Assembly (NCBI RefSeq): GCF_014648595.1
Contig: NZ_BMRK01000001.1
Location: forward strand, 248,001 to 312,000
Direction: 5' to 3'
Length of the DNA: 64,000 nt
Source: Nocardioides luteus
GTDB lineage: Bacteria; Actinomycetota; Actinomycetes; Propionibacteriales; Nocardioidaceae
The position numbers were made by a program, and so were the translations under genes. This document shows positions 42,031 to 49,156 of this stretch, one piece after another. The notes beneath the pieces were generated by a model. It was not told the origin of the DNA and searched no databases. It saw nothing but the letters and a program-made list of their open reading frames with translations. Positions within the stretch are counted from its first letter, which is position 1; every line of letters begins with the position of its first letter.

Positions 42031-44154
42031 GTGCCGATCGGCATCACCGACGAACACCAAGCCCTCAGCGAGAGCCTGCGTGACTGGGCGAAGGGCCTGG
42101 GTGGGATCGCCCTCGCGCGGGCGGCCGAGGGCGACGCATCCGCCGCCTTCGAGGAGGTGTGGCGCGGTGTCGAGGAGTACGGCGTCGCCGCCATCGCCGC
42201 GCCCGAACCGGCCGGAGGCGGCGGGACCCTGCTCGATGCCGCGGTCGCGCTGGAGGCCTGCGCCCACGAGCTGCTCCCCGGCCCGCTTCTCGGCAGCGCC
42301 GTCGCTGCCTACCACGCGGGTGCGAGCGGGCTCGGCGACCTCGTCGAGACGATCGCCGCCGGTGGCTGCGGGATCGGGCTCGACCCTGTCCTCGAGGTGG
42401 GTGACCGCCTCCGGGGGACCGTCCGGGTCGCCTACGACGGGGGCGGGGCGGCCCAGTTGCTGCTCGGCGCGCGCGGTGCCGAGGGCGAGGAGCGATGGTT
42501 CCTCCTCGCCGCAGAGCATGCAGACGTACGCCCTCAGGCCGGGCCCGACCTGACCCGGCGGGTCGCCGAGGTGCAGGTCGACGTGGACGCCGGCACGGCG
42601 GTCGAGGTTCCGGGGCTGAGCGGCACTGCGGTGCGGCGTACGGCCCTCACGCTCGCGGCCGCCGAGGCCTCGGGGATCGCGCAGTGGTGCCTGACGACGG
42701 CGGTCGAGTACGCCAAGGTGCGCGAGCAGTTCGGCGCTCCGATCGGTTCGTTCCAGGCGATCAAGCACCTGTGCGCGCAGATGCTCGAGACGGCCGAGGC
42801 GGTGGCGGCGACCGCCTGGGACGCCGCGTCGGCCGCCGCCGACGACTCCGACCAGTGGTCCTTCGCTGCCGAGGTCGCCGGGGCCACCGCGCTCGACGGT
42901 GCGGTCCGGGCGGCCCAGGACTGCATCCAGGTGCTCGGCGGCATCGGCTTCACCTTCGAGCACGACGCTCATCTCTACCTGCGCCGTGCCGTCGCGCTCC
43001 GCAGCCTGCTCGACAGCGGTGACGCCCACGCGGCCGCGCTGTCGAGGCTCGCGGTCGACGGCGTGCGCCGCTCGGTGCGGGTCGGCCTGGACGGCAAGGA
43101 CGAGGAGGTACGTCCTCGGGTGCGCGAGGCGGTCGCTGCCGTCGCCGCGCGGCCGGAGCCCGAACGCCGGGACGCGCTGGTCGACACGGCGCTGCTGGCG
43201 CCGCACTGGCCTGCTCCGTACGGCCTCGGTGCGGGTCCTGTCGAGCAGCTCGTCATCGACGAGGAGCTCGCCGCGGCCGGCATCACGCGGCCGGACATCA
43301 AGATCGCCGGGTGGGCGGTGCCGACGATCCTGAAGCACGGTACCGACGCCCAGCGGGAGAGGTTCGTGGAGCCGTCGCTGCGCGGGGAGATCGTGTGGTG
43401 CCAGCTCTTCAGCGAGCCCGGCGCCGGCTCCGATCTGGCCTCGCTCGCGACCCGCGCCGAGCGGGTGGACGGCGGTTGGCGGCTGACCGGACAGAAGGTC
43501 TGGACCTCGCTCGCTGCCGAGGCCGACTGGGCGATCTGCCTGGCGCGTACCAACCCCGACGTGGCCAAGCACAAGGGCATCAGCTACTTCCTCGTGGACA
43601 TGCGCAGCGAGGGGATCGACGTCCGTCCACTGCGTGAGCTGACCGGTGACGCACTCTTCAACGAGGTCTTCCTCGACGGCGTCTTCGTGCCCGACGAGCT
43701 CGTCGTCGGCGAGGTCGACGGTGGCTGGCGGCTCGCTCGGACGACCCTGGCCAACGAGCGCGTCGCGATGGCCTCGACCAACCTCGGCGGCAGCGTCGAG
43801 CGTGCGGTCTCGCTGGTCGGGGGTCGCAGCGAGGCCGACCTCGCCCGCGTCGGCCACGCGGTCGCGCTCTCCACGGTCTGCTCGCTCCTCGGCGTACGCT
43901 CCACCCTCAAGGCGCTCGCCGGTCGCGGCCCGGGCGCCGAGTCGTCGGTGGCCAAGCTCCTGACCGTGCGCAACCGCCAGGACGCCTCCGAGCTCGTCGT
44001 CGACCTCCTCGGAGCGCTGGCACTCACCGACGACCCGCAGGTGCGTGAGGACCTCCACGAGTCGCAGCTCACCCGCTGCCTCTCGATCGCCGGCGGCACC
44101 ACCCAGGTGCTCCGCAACGTAGCCGCCGAACGGATCCTCGGCCTCCCCAGATAG
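42031..44154 (+). CDS. fadE34: Acyl-CoA dehydrogenase FadE34 (fused two-domain)
   Basis: This 707-residue protein contains two acyl-CoA dehydrogenase domains in one chain, the N-terminal one about 1-345 and the C-terminal one about 355-707. Mtb FadE34 (ChsE3) has the same size, architecture and position beside kstR. It starts beta-oxidation of the longer steroid side chain (C24 or cholate-like CoA ester). The C-terminal half keeps flavin-binding segments (LFSEPGAGSDLASLATRAE; VWTSLAAEADWAI). The GTG at 42031 follows GGAGG at 42021. Confidence 0.92.
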   Translation: MPIGITDEHQALSESLRDWAKGLGGIALARAAEGDASAAFEEVWRGVEEYGVAAIAAPEPAGGGGTLLDAAVALEACAHELLPGPLLGSAVAAYHAGASGLGDLVETIAAGGCGIGLDPVLEVGDRLRGTVRVAYDGGGAAQLLLGARGAEGEERWFLLAAEHADVRPQAGPDLTRRVAEVQVDVDAGTAVEVPGLSGTAVRRTALTLAAAEASGIAQWCLTTAVEYAKVREQFGAPIGSFQAIKHLCAQMLETAEAVAATAWDAASAAADDSDQWSFAAEVAGATALDGAVRAAQDCIQVLGGIGFTFEHDAHLYLRRAVALRSLLDSGDAHAAALSRLAVDGVRRSVRVGLDGKDEEVRPRVREAVAAVAARPEPERRDALVDTALLAPHWPAPYGLGAGPVEQLVIDEELAAAGITRPDIKIAGWAVPTILKHGTDAQRERFVEPSLRGEIVWCQLFSEPGAGSDLASLATRAERVDGGWRLTGQKVWTSLAAEADWAICLARTNPDVAKHKGISYFLVDMRSEGIDVRPLRELTGDALFNEVFLDGVFVPDELVVGEVDGGWRLARTTLANERVAMASTNLGGSVERAVSLVGGRSEADLARVGHAVALSTVCSLLGVRSTLKALAGRGPGAESSVAKLLTVRNRQDASELVVDLLGALALTDDPQVREDLHESQLTRCLSIAGGTTQVLRNVAAERILGLPR

Positions 44155-44159
44155 CCCGC

Positions 44160-44280
44160 GAGAGGTCAGAGATCGGCGCCGAGACGTCGATCTTTGACGT
44201 CGAGAGGTCACTTTCTGAGCGAACTCGCCCAGAAAGTGACCTCTCGCGCTCGATTTTCGACCACTCGACGTGGTTCTCGA
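44160..44280. repeat. 21-bp-period array A5 after fadE34
   Basis: Units start at 44160 (GAGAGGTCAGAG), 44181 (GAGACGTCGATC) and 44202 (GAGAGGTCACTT), exactly 21 bases apart. They are followed by inverted copies (GTGACCTCTCG) near 44236. The array starts five bases after the fadE34 stop and ends beside the KstR box at 44284. Confidence 0.8.
44201..44246. terminator. Perfect 17-bp hairpin inside array A5
   Basis: CGAGAGGTCACTTTCTG (44201-44217) pairs without mismatch with CAGAAAGTGACCTCTCG (44230-44246), loop 12 bases. It lies 47 bases after fadE34 and is probably its terminator, built from repeat units. Confidence 0.75.
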
Positions 44281-44283
44281 AAC

Positions 44284-44297
44284 TAGAACGCGTTACA
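44284..44297. promoter_or_regulatory. KstR operator before the fused FadE28-FadE29 gene
   Basis: TAGAACGCGTTACA carries AAC-NN-GTT and ends eight bases before the ATG at 44306. So close a position suggests a leaderless transcript or a core promoter covered by the repressor. Confidence 0.8.
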
Positions 44298-44305
44298 GTT
44301 CTGGC

Positions 44306-46486
44306 ATGGTGGATGACGAACTTGGAGCTGTGCTCGCTGTTGTCCGGGACGTGCTCGCGCGGGAATCGGACCGGGGTGACTGGTCCGCCTGGGCGGGCGC
44401 AGGGCTGACCTCGCTGCCGGTGCCGGAGGCGCACGGGGGAGAGGGCCTCGGGCTGGCCGAGATCGCCGTCCTGCTGCGCGAGGCGGGGCGACATGCGGTC
44501 CGTGTGCCGGTGTGGGAGACGCTCGCGGTCGGGGCTCTGACCCTGGCGCAGCACGGGACGCCCGAGCAGCAGAGCGCGATCCTCCCGGGCGTGGCGAGCG
44601 GCGAGACGCTGCTGACCCCGGCCTGGCTCGAGCCGGGTCGCCCCGAGGCGCCGGCAGCGACTTTCCGCGACGGCACCGTCAGTGGCCGCAAGACCGCCGT
44701 GACGTACGCAGCTGAGAGCACGCATCTGCTGGTCACCGCGACCGACACCGACTCCCAGCAGCCGGTGGTCGTCCTCGTCGACCCGCACGGCCCGGGTGTC
44801 ACGCTCAACGCGTCGAGCGTCTCCGGCGAGGTGCCGCAGCACACCGTGGTGCTCGAGAATGCGCCGGCCGAGCCGCTGACCGAGGGGGCCTTCAAGACCC
44901 TGACCGCGCGCGCGACCGCCGGGCTGGCCGTGACCGCCGCGGGCGTGCTCGCCGGAGCGCGCGACCTGACCGCGGCGTACGTCTCCAACAGGCGCCAGTT
45001 CGGCAGGGCGCTCGCGGAGTTCCAGGCGGTGGCGCTGCAGATGGCCGACGTCTACGTCACCTCCCGCACGCTCGACCTGGCCGCCGACAACGCGGTCGCC
45101 GCCATCGCCGAGGGTCGGGACGCCGCCGTAGACCTGAAGGTCGCCGCCTACTGGGCCAGCCAGGTCGCGCCGCAGGCGTTCCGCACCTGCCACCACCTCC
45201 ACGGCGGCATGGGCGTCGACATCACCTACCCGCTGCTCGGCTTCACCACCTGGGGCACCGACATCGCCCACCTCGCCGACACCCCGGCCGAGGCGGTGCC
45301 CGTCGAGGCGCCCGAGGCCAAGAACCGAGAGCTCACCGAGGCGCAGCGCGCGCTGAAGGCCGAGGTCAGGGCCTACTTCACGAACCTCTCCCACGACGAG
45401 GAGCCGGCCGACCCCGGCCCCGAGGGCTCCTGGGACCGGCACGGACCGACCTACCAGAAGCTCATCAAGCAGCTCGGCGACGACGGCTGGATGGGCGTCG
45501 GGTGGCCGAAGGAGTACGGCGGCCACGGCCTCGGTGAGGTCGAGCAGACGATCTTCGCCAACGAGGCCCAGTACGCCGACGTGCACCTGCCCGCAGTGAC
45601 GCTGCAGACGGTCGGTCCGACGCTGATCCGCTACGGCACCTCGATGCAGAAGGAGATGTTCCTCAACCGGATCCTCGCCGGTGAGGTGCACTTCGCGATC
45701 GGCTACTCCGAGCCCGAGGCCGGCACGGATCTGGCGAGCCTCCGCACGACCGCGAGGCGGGACGGCGACCACTACGTCGTCAACGGTCAGAAGCTGTGGA
45801 CCACCGGCGGCCACGCCGCCGACTACATCTGGCTGGCGGTGCGCACCGACCCGGACGCGCCCAAGCACAAGGGCATCTCGATCCTGATCGTCGACACCTC
45901 CGACCCGGGTTTCTCCTGGACGCCGATCATCACCGCCGACGGATCCCACCACGTCAACGCGACCTATTTCAACGACGTCCGCGTCCCGGCCGACATGCTG
46001 GTCGGCGAGGAGAACCAGGGCTGGAAGCTGATCACCACCCAGCTCAACCACGAGCGCGTCATGCTCGGCCCGGCCGGCCGGATCGAGGGTCTGCGTGACC
46101 GCGTCCTCCGCTGGGCGCAGTCGCAGGGCGTGACCGACAACCCCGACGTACGTGCCCTGATCGGGGAGACCACCGCGGTCTTCCGGGTCAACGAGCTGCT
46201 CAACTGGGCGGTCGCCAAGGCGGGCGAGGCGGGCGAGATCGAGGTCGCCGACGCGTCGTCCTCGAAGGTCTTCGCCGCCGACCAGGTCCAGCACCTGCTC
46301 GCCGACCTGATCACGCTGGTCCACCGACACGGGGATCCGGGCGATCCGGTCACCAAGAGCCTGCTCGACTATCTCGACGCCCAGGCGAAGCGCAACACGG
46401 TGCTCACCTTCGGTGGCGGCGTCCAGGAGGTCCAGCGCGAGCTGATCGCGATGTTCGGCCTCGGAATGCCGAGGGTGCCGCGATGA
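44306..46486 (+). CDS. fadE28-fadE29: Fused steroid acyl-CoA dehydrogenase, FadE28-FadE29 (ChsE1-ChsE2) in one chain
   Basis: This 726-residue protein has an acyl-CoA dehydrogenase N-half of about 341 residues and a C-half of about 385 residues, starting near E342 (ELTEAQRALKAEVRAYF). The C-half closely follows mycobacterial FadE29 (GWMGVGWPKEYGGHGLG; LPAVTLQTVGPTLIRYGTS; EVHFAIGYSEPEAGTDLAS; terminal GLGMPRVPR). FadE28 and FadE29 are about 339 and 387 residues and act as an alpha2-beta2 enzyme on the C22 side chain. Position directly before chsH2-chsH1-ltp2 supports the assignment. No clear ribosome site lies before the ATG. Confidence 0.85.
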   Translation: MVDDELGAVLAVVRDVLARESDRGDWSAWAGAGLTSLPVPEAHGGEGLGLAEIAVLLREAGRHAVRVPVWETLAVGALTLAQHGTPEQQSAILPGVASGETLLTPAWLEPGRPEAPAATFRDGTVSGRKTAVTYAAESTHLLVTATDTDSQQPVVVLVDPHGPGVTLNASSVSGEVPQHTVVLENAPAEPLTEGAFKTLTARATAGLAVTAAGVLAGARDLTAAYVSNRRQFGRALAEFQAVALQMADVYVTSRTLDLAADNAVAAIAEGRDAAVDLKVAAYWASQVAPQAFRTCHHLHGGMGVDITYPLLGFTTWGTDIAHLADTPAEAVPVEAPEAKNRELTEAQRALKAEVRAYFTNLSHDEEPADPGPEGSWDRHGPTYQKLIKQLGDDGWMGVGWPKEYGGHGLGEVEQTIFANEAQYADVHLPAVTLQTVGPTLIRYGTSMQKEMFLNRILAGEVHFAIGYSEPEAGTDLASLRTTARRDGDHYVVNGQKLWTTGGHAADYIWLAVRTDPDAPKHKGISILIVDTSDPGFSWTPIITADGSHHVNATYFNDVRVPADMLVGEENQGWKLITTQLNHERVMLGPAGRIEGLRDRVLRWAQSQGVTDNPDVRALIGETTAVFRVNELLNWAVAKAGEAGEIEVADASSSKVFAADQVQHLLADLITLVHRHGDPGDPVTKSLLDYLDAQAKRNTVLTFGGGVQEVQRELIAMFGLGMPRVPR

Positions 46487-47064
46487 GCGACCCGAAGCAG
46501 ACGATGGGGGTCTCGACAGGCTCGACCACCGGTGGGCTCGTGGTCAGCGCGATCCACGAGAAGATCATGGCCGCCGCCGAGGAGATCGGGGGGTGGGGCG
46601 AGGCCGCCGAGCGCGAGGCCCGCGACCTGGTCAACCAGCCCACGATCAACAACTGGCTCGAGGCGATGGGTCTGGAGTCCCAGCGGTTCCACCAGGGCGA
46701 GGCGCCACCCTCGATGGCCCAGGTCTGGACGATGTACGGCCAGGGCGGGGTCTCGACAAGCTCGACCACCGAGGGGTACCGCGACCCCCTGCACGCGATG
46801 ATGAACGTGCTCACCGACGCCGGCTTCAACGGCGTCCTCGGCACCAACTCCGAGCAGTCCTACGACCGCTACCTCCGCGTCGGCGAGCAGGTGCGGATCA
46901 CCACCGCGCTCGACTCGGTGGTCGGCCCGAAGAGCACCGGGATGGGCGTCGGCTACTTCGTGACCTCCAGGAGCACCTGGTACGTCGGGGACGAGCGGGT
47001 CGCCACGATGCTCTTCCGCGTCCTGAAGTTCATCCCCAAGACTTCCGGAAAGGACACTGCATGA
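46483..47064 (+). CDS. chsH2: ChsH2 N-terminal part: MaoC-like hydratase subunit, with two repeat-derived inserts
   Basis: This 193-residue hotdog protein corresponds to the MaoC-like N-half of mycobacterial ChsH2, with SEQSYDRYLRVGEQVRI and VVGPKSTGMGVGYFVTS as good matches. With ChsH1 it hydrates the C22 steroid enoyl-CoA. In mycobacteria ChsH2 also carries a C-terminal DUF35 domain; here that part is a separate gene. Two copies of a 24-base repeat (46507-46530 and 46747-46770) are read in frame as GVSTGSTT and GVSTSSTT, the second inside the QVWTMYG-DPLH loop. ATGA overlap with the FadE gene. Confidence 0.86.
   Translation: MSDPKQTMGVSTGSTTGGLVVSAIHEKIMAAAEEIGGWGEAAEREARDLVNQPTINNWLEAMGLESQRFHQGEAPPSMAQVWTMYGQGGVSTSSTTEGYRDPLHAMMNVLTDAGFNGVLGTNSEQSYDRYLRVGEQVRITTALDSVVGPKSTGMGVGYFVTSRSTWYVGDERVATMLFRVLKFIPKTSGKDTA
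46507..46530 (+). repeat. Dispersed repeat, copy 1, in frame in chsH2
   Basis: The sequence GGGGTCTCGACAGGCTCGAC then CACC is 23/24 identical to 46747-46770. It encodes GVSTGSTT near the N-terminus. It resembles a short repeat I know to be common between genes in actinobacteria. Confidence 0.75.
46747..46770 (+). repeat. Dispersed repeat, copy 2, in frame in chsH2
   Basis: GGGGTCTCGACAAGCTCGAC then CACC starts exactly 240 bases after copy 1, so it is in the same frame and encodes GVSTSSTT. In mycobacterial ChsH2 the loop here is shorter (as I recall it, GLGG followed by RPKDDPL). Confidence 0.75.
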
Positions 47065-47489
47065 GCGGCCCGGTGCGGCCGGTGATCGGCCGGGACAACG
47101 CGTACTTCTTCGAGGGCACCGCCAAGCGGGAGCTGCGGATCCAGAGCTGCAACGCCTGCGGCACGCTGCGGCACCCGCCGGGTCCGGCGTGCCCGGCCTG
47201 CGACGCCTACGACCGCGGGCACGTCGTCGCGCGCGGCGAGGGCACCGTCTACTCCTACACCGTCGTGCACGCCCCGAAGCTGCCCGGCAAGGAGCTGCCG
47301 CTGGTCATCGCCCTGCTGGACCTGCCCGAGGGCGTACGGATGGTGGCGGAGGTGACGGGCGTGCCACCCGAGGGCGAGGACGGCCTGAGGATCGGCGAAC
47401 GGCTGGTCGTGGACTGGAACGTGATCCCTCCAACAGGCTCAGGACATCGCGACGAGGAGCTGACGCTCCCGATCTGGAGGAGGCCGTGA
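47061..47489 (+). CDS. DUF35 OB-fold protein, ChsH2 C-terminal part as a separate gene
   Basis: This 142-residue protein has a rubredoxin-like zinc finger (C30, C33, C44 and C47 in CNAC and CPAC) and an OB-fold (GEGTVYSYTVVHAPKLPG; LVIALLDLPEGVRMVAEV). It matches the DUF35 half of ChsH2, which binds the aldolase Ltp2 and gives it activity. It overlaps the MaoC-like gene by ATGA and the chsH1 gene by GTGA. A fragment at 47428-47447 resembles another common actinobacterial repeat (CAACAGGCTCAGGACA). Confidence 0.88.
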   Translation: MSGPVRPVIGRDNAYFFEGTAKRELRIQSCNACGTLRHPPGPACPACDAYDRGHVVARGEGTVYSYTVVHAPKLPGKELPLVIALLDLPEGVRMVAEVTGVPPEGEDGLRIGERLVVDWNVIPPTGSGHRDEELTLPIWRRP

Positions 47490-47869
47490 AGTTGCAGACC
47501 GGAGAGAAGCTCCCTGGCTGGGAGCTCCCGATCACCCCGACGCTGGTGGTCTCGACCGCGCTGGCGACGCGAGACTTCCAAGACGTGCACCACGACCGCG
47601 ACCGGGCCCAGGCGGCCGGCTCGAAGGACATCTTCATGAACATCCTGACCTCGACGGCGCTCTGCGAGCGCTACGTCACCGACTGGGCCGGCACCGACGT
47701 CCAGATCAGGGGCATCTCCATCCGGCTGGGCGCGCCGGCCTACCCTTACGACACGCTCTCGTTCTCCGGCGAGGTCACCGAGGTCGAGGACGGCGTCGCC
47801 ACCATCGCCGTCACCGGCTCCGTCTCCCTCGGGGCGCACGTGACCGGGACCGTGAGGGTGGCGGCATGA
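47486..47869 (+). CDS. chsH1: ChsH1, steroid enoyl-CoA hydratase subunit
   Basis: This 127-residue MaoC-like hydratase subunit strongly resembles mycobacterial ChsH1 (Rv3541c). The signature STALATRDFQDVHHDRD carries the likely catalytic Asp30 and His35, followed by AGSKDIFMNILT and RYVTDWAG. The catalytic pair lies on ChsH1 while ChsH2 shapes the substrate tunnel. It begins with GTG overlapping the DUF35 stop. Confidence 0.93.
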   Translation: MKLQTGEKLPGWELPITPTLVVSTALATRDFQDVHHDRDRAQAAGSKDIFMNILTSTALCERYVTDWAGTDVQIRGISIRLGAPAYPYDTLSFSGEVTEVEDGVATIAVTGSVSLGAHVTGTVRVAA

Positions 47870-49032
47870 GCCTGAGCGGAAAGGCCGCGATCGTCGGCAT
47901 CGGCGCGACCGAGTTCTCCAAGGAGTCAGGGCGCTCCGAGCTCCAGCTCAGCGTGGAGGCGACCAGAGCTGCACTCGCCGACGCCGGTCTGAGACCGCAG
48001 GACGTCGACGGGCTGACCACCTTCACGATGGACACCAGCTCCGAGATCGCGCTCGCCCGCGAGCTCGGCCTCGGTGACCTGCGGTTCTTCTCGCGGATCA
48101 ACTACGGCGGCGGTGCCGCCTGCGCGACGATCCAGCAGGCCGCGATGGCGGTCGCGACCGGCGTCGCCGACGTCGTCGTCGCCTACCGCGGCTTCAACGA
48201 GCGCTCGGGCCAGCGGTTCGGGCAGGTCCAGTCCTGGGCCGCCCAGCAGGTCAACACCAACGGCATCGACAACTCCTGGACCTACCCGCTCGGTCTCTCG
48301 ACACCGGCCGCCACGGTCGCCATGCAGGCGCGCCGCTACATGCACGACTACGGCGTGACCAGCGAGGACTTCGGTGCGGTGGCGGTCGCCGACCGGCGTC
48401 ACGCGGCGACCAACCCAGCCGCCTTCTTCTACGGGAAGCCGATCACCCTCGAGGACCACCAGGCCTCCCGGATGATCGCCGACCCGCTGCACCTGCTCGA
48501 CTGCTGCCAGGAGTCCGACGGCGCCGTGGCGATCGTCGTGACCAGCCCCGAGCGCGCCCGCGACCTGCCCAACCCTCCGGTCCGCATCGCCGCGGCGGCC
48601 CAGGGCAGCGCCGCCGACCAGTACGTGATGACCTCCTACTACCGCGACGAGATCGGCATCCCCGAGATGGGCGTGGTCGCCCGCGACCTGTGGCGCCAGT
48701 CAGGTCTGGCCCCGCCCGACATCGACACCGCCGTCCTCTACGACCACTTCACCCCTTACGTCCTCATGCAGCTCGAGGAGCTCGGTTTCTGCGGCAGGGG
48801 AGAGGCGAAGGAGTTCGTACGCGACGGGGCCATCGAGCTCGGCGGCCGACTTCCGGTCAACACCCATGGCGGACAGCTCGGCGAGGCGTACCTGCACGGT
48901 ATGAACGGCATCGCCGAGGGCGTGCGCCAGGTGCGCGGCTCCTCGGTGAACCAGGTCGAGGACGCGGCTCACGTGCTCGTCACGGCCGGCACCGGCGTAC
49001 CCACGAGCGGGCTGGTGCTCACCTCCTCCTGA
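47866..49032 (+). CDS. ltp2: Steroid side-chain retro-aldolase Ltp2
   Basis: This 388-residue thiolase-like protein is the aldolase that cleaves the C22 hydroxyacyl-CoA to propionyl-CoA and the 17-keto steroid (androstenedione type). The two essential tyrosines of the family are at Y292 (LYDHFTPY) and Y342 (GEAYLHGMNG). Their spacing of 50 residues matches that of Tyr294 and Tyr344 in the Thermomonospora enzyme. Ltp2 works bound to the DUF35 protein, encoded two genes upstream. Confidence 0.93.
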   Translation: MSLSGKAAIVGIGATEFSKESGRSELQLSVEATRAALADAGLRPQDVDGLTTFTMDTSSEIALARELGLGDLRFFSRINYGGGAACATIQQAAMAVATGVADVVVAYRGFNERSGQRFGQVQSWAAQQVNTNGIDNSWTYPLGLSTPAATVAMQARRYMHDYGVTSEDFGAVAVADRRHAATNPAAFFYGKPITLEDHQASRMIADPLHLLDCCQESDGAVAIVVTSPERARDLPNPPVRIAAAAQGSAADQYVMTSYYRDEIGIPEMGVVARDLWRQSGLAPPDIDTAVLYDHFTPYVLMQLEELGFCGRGEAKEFVRDGAIELGGRLPVNTHGGQLGEAYLHGMNGIAEGVRQVRGSSVNQVEDAAHVLVTAGTGVPTSGLVLTSS

Positions 49033-49048
49033 TGCGCTGAAATTTTGC

Positions 49049-49060
49049 GCAAGCTCTTGC
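49049..49060. promoter_or_regulatory. MalR-like operator 1 before the amylase gene
   Basis: GCAAG-CT-CTTGC is an inverted repeat matching the half-sites of site 2 (GCAAG/CTTGC). Centre-to-centre distance to site 2 is 66 bases. Confidence 0.6.
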
Positions 49061-49085
49061 AGTAGCGAGAGCCAACGGCTTGACG

Positions 49086-49101
49086 TGTGACGGCGATCAC
49101 T
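49086..49101. promoter_or_regulatory. CRP-like site before the amylase gene
   Basis: TGTGA-CGGCGA-TCACT matches TGTGA-N6-TCACA at nine of ten positions and lies between the two MalR-like sites. A cAMP-receptor regulator could link starch use to carbon state. Confidence 0.5.
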
Positions 49102-49112
49102 CTACGGTCTCC

Positions 49113-49128
49113 CTGCAAGATCTTGCAG
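49113..49128. promoter_or_regulatory. MalR-like operator 2 before the amylase gene
   Basis: CTGCAAGATCTTGCAG is a perfect 16-bp palindrome 28 bases before the amylase ATG. In streptomycetes a LacI-type regulator (MalR/Reg1) binds CTTGCAG-type motifs before amylase genes. Confidence 0.75.
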
Positions 49129-49156
49129 CAAGATTCATTCGTTCTTGGGAGGAACC

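Noticed and set aside
46483-47489. Split chsH2 as a frameshifted pseudogene
   Set aside because: Both parts have proper starts, stops and ATGA/GTGA overlaps, and both keep their motifs. The split looks natural.
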